Part shown: one piece after another, positions 1 to 12,100 of the stretch | Position numbering within the stretch: the stretch's first letter is position 1 | Layout of the letters: each line of letters begins with the position of its first letter | Assembly: GCA_963978895.1 (NCBI GenBank) | Contig: OZ022238.1 | Location: forward strand, 41,928,528-41,992,527 | Direction of reading: 5' to 3' | Source: Erpobdella octoculata | Lineage: Eukaryota > Annelida > Clitellata > Hirudinida > Erpobdellidae | DNA: 64,000 bases | The notes under the pieces: model-generated | Databases searched by the model: none | Told to the model about the DNA's origin: nothing | Seen by the model: only the letters and a program-made list of their open reading frames with translations | Position numbers and translations under genes: made by a program

Positions 1-131
1 CGACTAGCAGCCTAAGAGGGCGTGGCTGAACGCTCTGCTTTAGATATTTATGATTGCTATTCTCAATGTGGCACTAAAAAGCTATAGAACAGAGAGACGA
101 GCTGGTTTTATATATGTTATTATATATAACA

Positions 132-835
132 CTAGCGGGGGCACCCGGCGTTGCCCGGGGTTTTTAGAGGTTTACCTAATGCGTTTCTTTTTCACTCCCG
201 TTTCTTTCCCGCTTGCGTTCCCGGTCGTTATCTGTTCCCTGTCGCTTTCCCGCTCATTTTTTCGCTCTCAGTCCCCCCTAGATCCGATTCTACATACATA
301 CATACATACATACATACATACATACATACATACATACATACATACATACATACATACATACATACATACATACATACATACATACATACATACATACATA
401 CATACATACATACATACATACATACATACATACATACATACATACATACATACATACATACATACATACATACATACATACATACATACATACATACATA
501 CATACATACATACATACATACATACATACATACATACATACATACATACATACATACATACATACATACATACATACATACATACATACATACATACATA
601 CATACATACATACATACATACATACATACATACATACATACATACATACATACATACATACATACATACATACATACATACATACATACATACATAAACA
701 CACACACATACATACTTTGAATGAGCAATTAGTGCCGAAATATTGTAAAAAACACATACATACATACATACATAAACACACACACAGACACACATACATG
801 CACATACACATACATACATACACACATACATACGC

Positions 836-868
<33 letters not shown>

Positions 869-1074
869 GTTCCCGCTCGCTCACTCGCTCCGCTCCACTC
901 ATTTTGTGACGGATTTCAAAAAAAATTTCTCTATATTTTATTCCCCTTGACTCTCAAGGTTGTGTGAAAATTTGATTACGATCGGATGAATGGTGTAGCA
1001 ATGCATAAATAACATACCTATATATATACATACATACATACATATATACAAACATTCATTTTTATATATATAGA
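132..1074 (-). mobile_element. Non-autonomous Helitron with an internal microsatellite
   Basis: Read on the minus strand, the element begins TCTATATATATAAAAATG at 1074 and ends with the hairpin CCCGGGCAACGCCGGG, about ten bases, then CTAG at 132. The flanking bases are A before the 5' TC and T after the 3' CTAG, as expected for Helitron insertion between A and T. No Rep/helicase frame is present. The body has, in order, a 5' leader with TGCATTGCTACACCATTCAT, an AT run, a large TATG/CATA array, purine-rich GAGCGGGAACG-like repeats, and the 3' hairpin. The 5' leader and the 3' end recur at 3780-4198. Confidence 0.8.
291..697. repeat. (CATA)n microsatellite, about 100 copies
   Basis: An almost perfect CATA tetranucleotide run of about 400 bp inside the Helitron body. 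Because the unit is four bases, all frames are open on both strands and encode HTYI- or CMYV-type peptides. These are not genes. Related shorter CATA/CACA runs continue from 698 to 841, and an AT run lies at 842-868. Confidence 0.97.
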
Positions 1075-1744
1075 TATATAAAACCAGCTATATTAAATCA
1101 GCTACATATAATATGGTTGCTTTTTTTTATGTGGCTTCAACTTCTTTTGTGTGGTTTCAACTTAAATTTCATTGTGTTTCATCCGTCAATAGCGTATTAA
1201 TTTGTTAAGTGAAAGTCGATTCAGCTTAGCTCCTATTCAATGTCTCTGTCTAAACAAAACTTATAATTATTTTTGATTTTTAACTCAACTATTTTAACTT
1301 TTATAATATTTAATTTATTGTTTTAACATATGGTTCTGAAGATGTCTTTATAAAGCTGGAAATGGCCATAGTTAATCCTGATTGTTTTATTATTTATCAA
1401 TTTCTTACTAATAATTTCTTCGATTACAATTCTCGTCATTTCAAATGAAAGGGCTTTAAAAGAACATTTTTACTAGTGGTTAATAATGTTAATAGTAATA
1501 ATAACATGAATGTGAAATCAAGGCATTTTGCGAATAATTAGTAAGTTTTATTCTAATTTACTCAAATTAACTTTGAACTAACTTAATCAACAATTCATAT
1601 TATTTCCGACACTTTTTATTAATATCAACAACAGAACATTGAAAATGTGGAATTGAGTGCGATTTACGTCTAGCTACATAAGCCACGCCCCTCTTAGGCT
1701 GCTAGTCGACCTCTCTGTATTGCCGCATACTACCATTTAGAAAT

Positions 1745-1900
1745 ATGCTTCCCGGACGCTTTTCCCGTTCCCGCTCACGATTGCTCTCCAGTTTCCACTC
1801 ACGCTTGCTCTCCCGTTCCCGCTCACGCTTGCTCTCCCGTTCCCGCTTGCTCTCCTGTTCCCGTTCTCGCTCATTTTTTCTTTTTCATTCTATCCCAACT
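1745..1900 (-). repeat. Helitron-body purine repeat remnant
   Basis: On the minus strand this is a run of GAGCGGGAACGGGAGAGCAA-like units, matching the body of the Helitrons at 132-1074 and 3780-4198. The canonical 3' hairpin and CTAG end are not recognisable, so this is a decayed piece. A short Arg/Ser-rich frame across it reflects the repeat and is not a gene. Confidence 0.6.
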
Positions 1901-2027
1901 TCTTTTAGCCGTTCAAAACGTAAAAAAGATTTGCTAAAACTGGCTAAAACTTGCTTGAAGCCTTCAAACGTTGTTACGTAAACTAAATATGAATTCTATT
2001 ACGTAATTACCAATTACCGCAACTATT

Positions 2028-2270
2028 AAAAATAAATAACCAAGATTCAGTAAATAACGTATTCGGTTGAATGTCAGTTGTAAATATTTATTTATATAAA
2101 ATTATAATTATATAAAAAAACTTTTCTAAATTTTTTTTTTAACATTGTATTTATATAATAAAAAAAACTCGTCACCCAACAACCGAAACTATTCGGCTTA
2201 ATAAATAACCAAAATTCAGTAAATAACGTATTCGGTTGAATTTTAGTTGTAATTCTTATTAATAAATGAA
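2028..2270. repeat. Pair of diverged direct repeats
   Basis: A block around AATAAATAACCAAGATTCAG then TAAATAACGTATTCGGTTGA at about 2031-2075 recurs at about 2199-2243, roughly 168 bp downstream, with a few substitutions. No coding potential is visible. It may be an internal repeat of an old transposon. Confidence 0.6.
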
Positions 2271-2298
2271 ATAACAAAAAATGTCTATGTTTTTGCAT

Positions 2299-2832
2299 AT
2301 ATATAGAATAGATATATCGGCCCGCCTGTTGTTTAGGAAGGCTTTTAGCGAGGCAGCCTAGTAGACCGGAGATCGGAAACGAAGAACTGAGAGTTACAAC
2401 CGTATAGTAACTTAATCAAGTATTTTTTTAATAGAAAAAAAATTTTTTATGTACAAAATAAATTTTTAACTTTATAAAAATTAACAAATTTTTTTTTATA
2501 AAAATTTCAGTTGACATTGAATTTTATTTGCGTAGTCTCTAGTTCGATGGTCTATTTATGTCGCCTGTGTTATCGGTAAATTAGAATTGTATATTTTTTA
2601 TGTCGGATATCGCGTTAAATTAAAATAAAGCTCATATCAACTACTTTTAGCTATAAGAAATCGACGTTTCTGTTTCTTACAAACCGGAGTTTAGTCTCCG
2701 CTGTCGTACCAAAAATAGATTAATACAAATAATGAATATTCATGGTCCAAAAGACTCTAAATCGTTTTTTCGGAGGCCATCTTGGCATCTCACTCAAAAC
2801 CTGCTCATCTCCGATATATCTATTCGATATAT
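2299..2832. mobile_element. MITE-like element with 22-bp inverted repeats
   Basis: ATATATAGAATAGATATATCGG at 2299-2320 pairs with 2811-2832 with a single mismatch, giving a 534-bp unit without coding capacity. Because the arms are AT-rich, chance cannot be fully excluded, but 21 of 22 matching positions make a MITE or foldback element likely. I could not define a target duplication. Confidence 0.5.
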
Positions 2833-3147
2833 ATGTGTTTTTGTTAACATTTATTTTTCTAACGACTACCATTTTTAACGAAATTTAAATAACATATCAC
2901 AAATTCATTAGAGAACAAGTGAATCAAAAAACAAAGTTTTTTAAAACACACTTTTCTATAAACAACGAGCATATAAGCATAGACAATAAATAGTTCAACG
3001 GAAATATCACAAATAATTATTTGATTAAATTTTGTCCAATCGATCCGAAAATTTGATAGAATGCATTGTTAATCAGTTCGAAGGTATGTTTACATTTTTA
3101 AATTTATAGCTCATCGGGAAGTTAGTTTAAAATCGATTGCAAAATTT

Positions 3148-3218
3148 GACGACAGACAGACAGAAAAACAGATAGACAGACAGAGAGACAGACAGACAGA
3201 CATACAGACAGACAGAGA
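3148..3218. repeat. (GACA)n microsatellite
   Basis: Imperfect GACAGACAGACAGA run with interruptions. It creates a short Cys/Ser/Leu-rich frame on the minus strand that is not a gene. Confidence 0.9.
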
Positions 3219-3294
3219 AGTCAAGTTAAGTAAAAGTGTGTAAAAAAGGATAACGACAAAAATTTCCTCAACATTCAAATAAAACCACGTACCA

Positions 3295-3775
3295 CGCAAT
3301 CAATTTGAAATTTAGTAGGTTTATTTGTCGCTGCGGACTTTACATTATATTAAATTTTTAGATTGATTGGACAAAATTTAAGTGAATTATAAAATGAAAT
3401 CACTTAAACGTTTAGAAAATTTCTAATATAAAATATTGTATGTAGAAAAATGAACTTTAATTTTTTTTGTTTATTTTAAAAAAGCGACATTTATTTTTCA
3501 ATTTTGAAAATTTTTATTAGAAAACTTGTTTATTGCATATTGATTCAAAAATAGTTTATATTTTACTTCCTTGCAATTAAGTTGAAATTTGGGGAATTTA
3601 TTTGCCGCTGCGGTCTTTGCACTATATTAAATTTTAAAAACGATTAAACAAAATTTGAGTAAATTCTAGAATAAAATCAATTAAAACTTTATTTTTTAAA
3701 CTAGAAATTTGCTGTAGTGAAACGAACCGTCAATTTTTAGCTTATTTAAAAAATCGATATTTATTTTTTTAATTA
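3295..3775. repeat. Two diverged tandem copies of a ~270-bp repeat
   Basis: The block beginning near 3300 (TTTGAAATTTAGTAGG, then TTTATTTGTCGCTGCGGACT, then a long AT-rich tail) recurs near 3570 with GTTGAAATTTGGGGAATTTA and TTGCCGCTGCGGTCTTTGCA. The period is about 270 bp. It abuts the Helitron starting at 3780. Function unknown. Confidence 0.6.
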
Positions 3776-3779
3776 TTAA

Positions 3780-4198
3780 TCTTATATATGAAAATGACTG
3801 TATGTATCTATGCGTGTCCTTTATGCATTGCTACACCATTCATCCGATCCTAATGAAGGTTGTACACAACCTTGAGAGTCAATGGGAGACAATTATAGTG
3901 AAAAAAATTAAATCGGTCGCAAAATGAGCAGAGCGGGAGAGCGAGAGCGGGCGGTAACGGGAACTGGCGAATGAGCGGAAACGGGAACGAGAAAACAAGC
4001 GGGAACGGAAAATCGACCGATAGCGAAAGAGCGAGTGGGAAAGAGAAAGTGAATAAGAACGGGAAAGCGATCGGGAGCGGGAAACAAACGGGAGAGCGAC
4101 CGGGAACGGAAGAGCAAGCGGGGAAGAAAACGGGAGCGCGAGAGTAAAACGATAGAAAAACCTCTGCAAACCCCGTGCAACGCCGGGTACCCCGCTAT
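3780..4198 (+). mobile_element. Short non-autonomous Helitron (419 bp)
   Basis: Begins TCTTATATATGAAAATGACT after a flanking A, and ends with the hairpin CCCCGTGCAACGCCGGG followed by TACCCCGCTAT and a flanking T. It has the same leader (TGCATTGCTACACCATTCAT), the same ACAACCTTGAGAGTCAA block, the same purine-rich GAGCGGGA body and the same 3' end as the minus-strand Helitron at 132-1074, but no large microsatellite. The terminal CTAT instead of CTAG suggests some decay. Frames here are Arg/Ser-rich shadows of the repeat. Confidence 0.75.
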
Positions 4199-6081
4199 TT
4201 TATAATAAAAAATTTTGTTTTTCCATATTGATTCGAAAGTTTCTAATGCTCTCAATCCTCACATACTTCACATATCAAGTATTTAAAAAATTGTGGTCAA
4301 TTTTTTTTTGTATTTTTTAGACTTATTATCATCAAAAAATAATTTACAGACAATTAATAGCCACCGAATTACAAAATTATAAAGGGTTTTAAAAAAACGA
4401 ACTTTTGACGGTTTATTTGTTTTGGATTGATTAACATCTGTATCTGTCCGAGGAGATTTAGACGATGTGTATGTTTGAATGTTCTGTGTTTATGTGGCGC
4501 GAAACGAGTGTCCGTGTATTATTTTTGGGTTTGGGGCAGAGAGGCCGCCGAAAGCACAGAGCTTTCATGGGCACATGGATCGATTCATTCAAGCCTGCCA
4601 ACTGCTACTCTGCAATAGCTGAAAAATCAACCTCTTCTTCAGCTAGCAATAACCACGCCTCGGATGAGCCTAACTGACTATGGTACCGATGCTGACCCTC
4701 TACGCATCCCCTGGCCATGCTGTCGCCGATTCCATTTTATGAAATTATTTTTTTTCTAGAGTTGACGATTTTGCATCCTCCGGTGTGTTTATATATTTTC
4801 ATTGAAAATATTGTTTACGGGATTAACTTTTTAAAACTGGTACGGGTCTGTTAAGGATAAGGCATCAACGGATACGGTTTACCTGTTTACTCAAGAAATT
4901 TTTAATATTTTTTCAAAAGTAAATGCAGATGATTGAAGTAGTATATTATATGGCCGTAACCCATGCTGTGCCGTTACTATTCAGCCAAAGGTGGATACGG
5001 GTGGAGTCTTGGGGGGGGGGTCCGGACCCCTTTTTATTGTAAAAAAAAACTCAAGTCATATATCACTTTACAATCAGTTACATGATCCAAAAACTTAGGC
5101 CTAACAACTTGCCTAGGACACAGAATAGATTAAAGTAAAAATTCTTATTCTTTCTGTTTTGGACCCCCCTCTTATACGAACAATTTTATATAGCAATAGA
5201 AAAAGATGCATAAAGCTATATTGAAATATCTAAATATTGTAAATATAAATGAAAAAGTTTTTATTAGAGGGCGGAACTATTAGAGTCTATATGCTTGCTA
5301 CGCAGTAAGTTATTTTTAATTTGTGGACTGAGTCTAAGTGAGCCCAAGGTTCCATTAAGTATAAATAAAAGCGCAATGATGTAAAATAAAAAAAAACAAT
5401 TTCAGGACGTCATTTAAGAGGAGCAGGAGTACCCCCAGGGCTTTTCCAAAAAAAAAGGTTTGTATGAACAATACTTATAAAGAGATTTTTAGAATAAAAT
5501 AATAAGAGGTACCCTCCAAACAATTTTTCATTTTTTTCAGAATAAAGAAACTAGACGATTTGAGGGGCGTCATTTAAAGGGGAACAGTAGACCCCAAGGA
5601 TTTTCGAATAAAAATTTTAGGAAAATCAATATAGAAAAAATTGCGAAAATTAGTGGGTTTTTTAAACTTTTCTGAAAATTGATTTTGCAGAAATTTTTAT
5701 AAATACTTTTTCGGAGGCCAGTGACGAGGGGTGATCGTTGGCTCCCCTTCGGATATTTAAAAAAAATATTGAAAAATAATGTTGGAAGAAGTTTTAGAAA
5801 AGAAATTTGAACTGAAAACCGCTTAAACACGCTTCGCTGTCAAAGCGTGCGACATGTGCTGGTTAAGTATAAATGGAAATGCTTATTCTCTTTGAAAACG
5901 TTTTAAATTTGTTTGTATTAGCTTGTGTACTGACTTTGAGTGAGCGACGAGTTAGTTCAGAGTTCCCAGTGAAATCAATCATGTCACCAAGCAGGTTTTT
6001 TTTATCTAAATAATCATTCAGAGGCGATGTCCATTTGTTTTATTGGAAAGCTGAAACAGCACTAACTACATGCAGCTAGTA
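4199..6081. other. Intergenic stretch, no gene recognised
   Basis: No convincing exon. A direct repeat (CGTCATTTAAAGAGGAGCAG at about 5408 and a diverged copy at about 5570) and a G-run followed by TCCGGACCCC at about 5010-5030 look like decayed transposon pieces. The open frames near 4427-4677 have no recognisable domain and are left uncalled. Confidence 0.5.
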
Positions 6082-7368
6082 TGGGTGACGGGGCTGTATG
6101 TTACAATTTTGACTTATTTGGCAATAAAGTTGCTATTTTTAGGATAATCATATCCTTATTTTCTTATGTATGAAATACTTTATCAGTCACATATTACAAC
6201 ATAAAAACCCAAATTTTTCATTTAACACATAGATTTTTAAAAATAGTTTCTGTAATTATCCAACTGTTACACTTGCTGGGGCTGAATGTTACGGGCGTAA
6301 AACAAGCATTTACAATAAAAATCTGTGTAATTAACAGTTAGTAACAGTAATGTTAGTGTGATCAACAATTAGCACTAGTTATTCATCACTTTCACAGTTT
6401 TGATTCAAATAATAGTCACAGCCATCCGTGGCATCAAATTCAGTCTTCGTCGAACATCGCAAACCAAGCAGGCCGTTTTATTTCAGCCTGCAACAGACTT
6501 TCATGTTTTCTTAGCTTTGCTTAGTTTTAGTTTTTTTTCTTGCTGAATTGTTAGTTTTGCTTTTTTCTCTTGCCAAGTTTATATGTTCATTAGAGCTCTT
6601 TTTTCTCTCCAGGTTTAATGTTTTAAAAAGAGTAGGCCTGTTTGTTTATTTTTATTTTTTGCTAAAGAGCATAAATGATTAGAGTATCAGTCAAAATACC
6701 TGAAAATAGTACAACTGAATCCGGGCGAATGCGGTCAGTTTTATTTCTGTAAGTTCTCATAATGCTTGAAACAAAATAAACGGGCAATGAATAATAAAAG
6801 TTATAAAAGTAAACCCAAAAGAAAAGTAGCGGATCAAACAAATATCAATGAATTTAAATAATTGAAATAAACTCAAATATTGTAATTTTAAATTTAAACA
6901 GACTTTGAAAAGACAATCCCAATTTGTGAAACATGAAATCAGTGGGCTCCTATAGAAGCAAAACCACTTGTGATAACAAACAAACACGTAGCCAAAACAA
7001 ACAAACTCGACGTGACACACTATTCACAAAAAACTATAAAATTAAGCGGCAAAATAAAGAAAAAAACTTTGAATTTTTTCTCTGAGTGTTAAATGAGCTT
7101 TATTTGTTGTTAGTTTGAAGTAGATGCTAGTATTTATCCAGGTTTTCCAAAAAGATTGAAACTGTCAAAACTGGTCAAAACTTACGAATGTATGCGGAAA
7201 AAAGAAATTAGCAACACAAAAATTTAAATTTATTCATAAAACGGTGAAGGTCGGATGAAAGATTGCATTTGATAAAAATTATTAACTAGGTACATGTTAT
7301 TCTTGACAAAGAAACCGAAGTTATAACAAACAAGACAATCCCTGAAACATACAGCCCCGGTCTCCCCT
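6082..7368. mobile_element. Probable non-autonomous DNA transposon with short inverted termini
   Basis: TGGGTGACGGGGCTGTATGT at 6082 matches, inverted, the end ACATACAGCCCCGGTCTCCC to 7368, with a couple of differences. TA flanks both sides, compatible with a TA target duplication. The 1.29-kb interior has no substantial frame. The superfamily is not assigned. Confidence 0.45.
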
Positions 7369-7614
7369 AATGAATATACCTATATTTGATGATGATTTTC
7401 GATTTCGAAAATTAAAACAATATTGATTTTTATTCTGTTAAATCCTATATAAAAAGTGAGTCGTGTACTCGTGTGCCCTAAATGAAATATGAGTATAATT
7501 GTACCTAGTGGTTATCACACAGGCTTTTTAGTCTTCTGAACCATTTTAAACAATGTTATGTCATGTTATGCTATATTTATCCTCTAAAAAAGAGTTTTAT
7601 TTATCATCGGCTAT

Positions 7615-7944
7615 CAGTGGCGTAGCGACGAGGGCAGAGGGGGCATTTGCCCCGGGCGCAAGGCTTTGGGACACCAAAAAGCAAAAGGAGGAACAATAAT
7701 TTTACTAATTTTTTGTCATTTTTGAACATGTAAAACATGTAAAATGAACAAATGTTATTTTTGCACTATTTCACACAACTGATTTCCAAAGTTTTCTTGA
7801 GGAGGGGGCTCACCGAGCCCCGGATATAGCTCGGGCGCCTTCGGTTCTTTCGGTTTCGGTTGTCCAATTGGGAGGACAGTGGAAGATGGGGGCGCATTTT
7901 GTATACCTTGCCCCCGGGCGCCAGATACCCTCGCTACGCCACTG
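7615..7944. mobile_element. hAT-type MITE with perfect 8-bp target duplication
   Basis: Starts CAGTGGCGTAGCGA and ends TCGCTACGCCACTG, flanked on both sides by the identical octamer TCGGCTAT (7607-7614 and 7945-7952). Subterminal blocks (GGGGGCATTTGCCCCGGGCG at the left and its diverged complement at the right) extend the inverted repeat. CAGTGGCG termini with 8-bp duplications are characteristic of the hAT superfamily. It is 330 bp with no coding capacity; a short Pro-rich minus-strand frame is a shadow. Confidence 0.88.
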
Positions 7945-8342
7945 TCGGCTATTAACAAATTTTGAATTTATAAATGTTTTCCAAATTTAATGATTAAACT
8001 ATTATTCTGAGCTTTTCATTTTCTTCTTTAAATTTAATTAAAAACACTTTGGATACAACCTCTTAAAACAAAACAAACCGATGTAATACTTATTTTAAAA
8101 AATAGATACAAATAAAAACAAATAAATAACGTTTATTATTTATATTGAAAGAATTAGCAGCAGCAGAGTCACAGTCGGTCATGAACAGACGAGAATAGAA
8201 GATGTTATACTTGGAACAGGATGTTACCAGGCATTCGATAGATGGCCCAGTGATGAAGTGCCTCCATTAAGTCCGAGTCAGTCGTCGTTCCGAATGAGTA
8301 CTGGCTGTTGGTAATTAATTACATCGAATAACAAGACATAAG

Positions 8343-8456
8343 TTGGATGACGGTGGTTATGCTGATGATAACGGTGGTAATTAAAAAATGATGATGATGA
8401 CGATGATGGTGATGGTGTTGAAGACGATGATGATGATGGTGATGATGATGATGACA
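8343..8456. repeat. (GAT)n-type microsatellite
   Basis: Imperfect GATGATGGTGATGACGATG run. It gives a His-rich frame on the minus strand, rejected as a gene. Nothing else is recognised between 7945 and 8876. Confidence 0.9.
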
Positions 8457-8885
8457 GTCTCGAACGAAATTACCTAAACGCCAGTCACTCAAAAACAAAT
8501 GACAGTTCAACATTACATAAATTGCTCTAGGGTATTAAATAGCTCGTTAAGTCAAGCTCGAATAAAGAAAATGTCCATAAAAGAAATATATTTTTATTGT
8601 ATTTGCCAGGATATTTGATAAATTTCCCAGACGTTCCCCTGGCTGGATGATGTACGACAGTTTTCCTCCTCAAATGGACTTGTCCAGGATGTGTATTAAT
8701 TAGACAGTGATGGGTTTTTTGTGGGATTGTTATTGGGTGTCCTTGTGAAGAGGTGATTTATACAATTCATTACGACCCACATGATTGTGTTTTTCTCTTG
8801 CGCGTCTCCGACACGAAATGTCTTCACGTTCGCCGAAGATAATGAACTACTTAAATCAGAAGATCCGCCACTTGCTGGCCGGCTA

Positions 8886-9030
8886 GCGAATATACAATCC
8901 GCCTCGGAAACTTCCACTTGCATATTAATTAGTGTGCTATATATAGACTGAGTGAAAGTTTCACCTAATTTAAGTCGTGAACGCTTCCACATGGATACTA
9001 ATTAGAGTGTGCTATATATTAGACTGAGCT
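8886..9030 (+). promoter_or_regulatory. Left MULE terminus with duplicated TATA-like promoter
   Basis: Within the left terminus GTGCTATATATAGACTGAG (about 8934-8952) is repeated about 75 bp later as GTGCTATATATTAGACTGAG (about 9009-9028), each preceded by TAATTAG. The second copy lies about 80-100 bp upstream of the transposase ATG at 9106. TATA-like motifs in the terminal repeat suggest that the transposon carries its own promoter. The right terminus carries one inverted copy of CTATATATAG. Promoter function is inference. Confidence 0.5.
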
Positions 9031-9105
9031 TCCCGAAACCCGCCAAAAATTTTTGTTTGAGTGGGTTCGGTTTTGTTTTTCATTGCTTCGCCTTCGATTA
9101 AAAAA

Positions 9106-12100
9106 ATGAATAGTATTAATAACAACGTGCGAAATCGTCTTCGATTGAAGCTGTTAAAGAAAAAGCCGTTGGTTTGTGTTTCGGTTATTATAATTGTTAT
9201 TATATCTGTTCCAATGCTGATAAGTTTCTTGCGTCAAATACTCTCAACAATTAATTTTATAATACACAATATTGCACAGCCATGTCAGCCAGAAGTTGAT
9301 CCTAACTTTGAAGTGTCAGCTGCTACTCTTTCCCCAGAACCACTTTCAAAAGTAAGTATCAACAATAACAACAAGCCTATGACGCCTATTGATATAATTT
9401 GTCATTAAGCTCAACTAAAAATGTTGATACCAGTGATAAACAATATTACAGGCACATCAGTCAGAAGCAGCTGGTGGTACAAGTGAGCAACTGCAAGCTC
9501 AGATCAAACAAGTGGACTTCCCAGAACCACTTTCAAAGGTAAGTAGTAACAAAATTAATAGAAATAATTGAAATAATTTGTCTTCAAGCTCAACTAAAAA
9601 TGTTGATACCAATGATAAACAATATTACAGGCACATCAGTCAGAAGCAGCTGGTGGTACAAGTGAGCAACTGCAAGCTCAGATCAAACAAGTGGACTTCC
9701 CAGAACCACTTTCAAAGGTAAGTAGCAACAATAGGGCCTAGAAAACTGGTATGGTTGGCAAAATTAACAGCCATGTTATAGTTAAATGCACAACATAACT
9801 ATCTCCTTACCATTTTCCCTCTTTGCCTTTCTTTCTTGACCTTAGGCCAGGGTAAATAGCAAGAGACAATAGATGTGCAAGTTTTTTATCTTATAAAAAA
9901 TGGTAAAGTGCTGTATATTTATTCTTGCTCATCGATATTGAAATTAATCATAACTTGAAACAATAGAACTTGAATGTTAAGTTTTTATCTATTCAGGTCC
10001 TTCCAACCGAAGCTCAGTTCCAATATAAAGTCATTTCATTTAACAGTCATGAAGAGTTGTCATTTGAATCCACATTCCATGTCAACTTGAAAGATGAAAA
10101 TGAATTTGATACCTGGTTGACTGAATTTCATAAAAAGAGCAGAGTGCAGTTTAATATTCGAAACAGCCAAAAGTGTTCTGGAAGAAAGCTTCTGTTGAAC
10201 CGAACAATGCATTGTATACATAATGTTAGAAATGGTAAGTTAGGGGTTCGTAGACACACCGGGTGTAATACCAGCTTGAGAGTCAAGATACGACCTCCTC
10301 AGAAACGACCACGAACAATTGTTTATGACTCACAATATCCCTGTGAAATAACTCTCCTGTGGGCCCACAATCGTCCTCTTTTTGCTGCTGATGTCTTAAG
10401 GCATCAAAGGGTCCTACTGGAAGTGGATTCAAAACTCGAGAGTTTGTTTCATGATGGTCATAGCCCCAGCACTGCGTTAGAATATATAAAAATGGAAATT
10501 GAAGACAATCTGGCTGATGAAGATCAACTCGTAGTAAAGCTGGCAGATCGATCCATCTGTCCAGACTACCGTCACTGTCATTATGTTTTCACAAAACTGT
10601 TTAAAAAAGAATATGGAGAACATGGAAATAATGACAGACTTAATGAATTTGTTGAAAAGATAAATGATGAGTTTGGTGAAGTATGCGTGGCATCAGAAGA
10701 TTGTCAGAGTTCTAAAGTTCTTGCAATATGTACACCATTTATGAAAAGAGTTCATAAATATATTAAAGAATCTGGAGAACTCATGTTTGTTGATTCGTCT
10801 GGTGGCATGGACCGTGATGGCTTTCGAATCTTTCTTCTGATGACGCACAGCAAAGCTGGAGGTACCTTTAGATTCATCCTAGTTTTTTATAAAAAACACA
10901 AGTAGTATGTTATAGATGAATATTAAGCTACTGTTGCATGACAATGATTTGCTTGTTTTTGCTTTTAGCATTGCCTCTGGCTGTAGGGATTACACCTTCT
11001 GAGAGTAAAGAAATTTTGACTAGTTTGTTCACACTAATGAAGAAAGTCTTGCCAGAAGACAGTTTTTATAATCGTGGTAAAAGTGTTGGGCCAGAGTTTG
11101 TTATGACAGACGATAGCACCTCTGAACAAGCAGCACTTATGAATGCTTGGCCACAGTAAGTGTTATATCACTTTGTTTAATTTGTTTAATAAATCATTTC
11201 TAACAGAAATTAATTATGGGGAGTAAGATTTGGTAGGTTTTTTCTGCTTTATTGTATTAATAAAGGTAAGAAAAACATATCGTAAAATCATTTCAATTTC
11301 CAGGTGTGAGCAGTATCTTTGTCAGTTTCACATTTTGCAAGCAGTTTGGCGATGGCTGTTGCTTAGCTCTCACAAAATTGAACGTTCAGATCGACCAATT
11401 CTTTTTGCATGGACAAAAAAATTAATGTTTGCAGGAACAGAGGCTGAACTACTTATAAAGTAAAGAAAACAATTATCCAGTTTAATTATTAGTTTTAAAC
11501 AGCCTTGACAGTACAAACAATATTACCATATAGATATTGTTGAAATGCAATATATACATACATACATACATACATACATACATACATACATACATACAAA
11601 CGTTGAAAGCGACCAGGAGCGGGGAAAGAAGCGGGAGCGAGAGAGACAAGCATTAGAAAAACCTTTAAAAACCCCGGGCAACGCTGGGTACCCCACTAGT
11701 ATAATTATATTTATTTATCAGTCACTGCTCTGAAGTTTTTAAAATTTATCATAGTGCAAAACTTTACTATTATGGTTATTATAACAATTTAAATAAATTA
11801 ATCACAATTTTTTGTCAATTGTTAGGTTTGAACAGCTGCGAGTTGATCAACTTGTCAACAAATATTCGAACTTCCTTGAGTATGTGATAAATCTATGGGA
11901 AAGGAGAATGAGATGGTGTTCGTCATTCAGAAGTGGAAAAAAACTGAGAGGAAACAACACAAACAATTATGTTGAAGCGTTCATGCGCATTCTTAAGGAC
12001 CAGGTTAATTTCTTGCATTTAATGTGCTCAAGTTTTTGACTGTAGATGTAACTATAATATATTTGTTAAGAAATGCTTCTTAGTTTATTTTCTGTTAATT

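Larger units (their letters stand above)
1..1708. mobile_element. DNA transposon with 27-bp terminal inverted repeats, split by a Helitron
   Basis: Positions 1-26 (CGACTAGCAGCCTAAGAGG, then GCGTGGCT) are the reverse complement of 1682-1708 apart from one extra base. A second inverted pair, AGCTGGTTTTATATAT near 101-116 and its complement at 1075-1090, flanks the Helitron insertion at 132-1074. Without the Helitron the element would be about 765 bp. No transposase frame is visible, so it is non-autonomous. The left end coincides with the window edge, so the target duplication and true terminus cannot be read and the superfamily is unknown. Confidence 0.6.

Noticed and set aside
50..843. Long frames of HTYI and CMYV repeats on both strands
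   Set aside because: They are translations of the CATA microsatellite, open in every frame.
8319..8513. His-rich minus-strand frame
   Set aside because: Product of the GAT microsatellite; no start context or neighbouring exons.
8696..8992. 98-residue minus-strand frame near the MULE left end
   Set aside because: Crosses the target duplication and the terminal repeat, so host and transposon are mixed; no recognisable domain.
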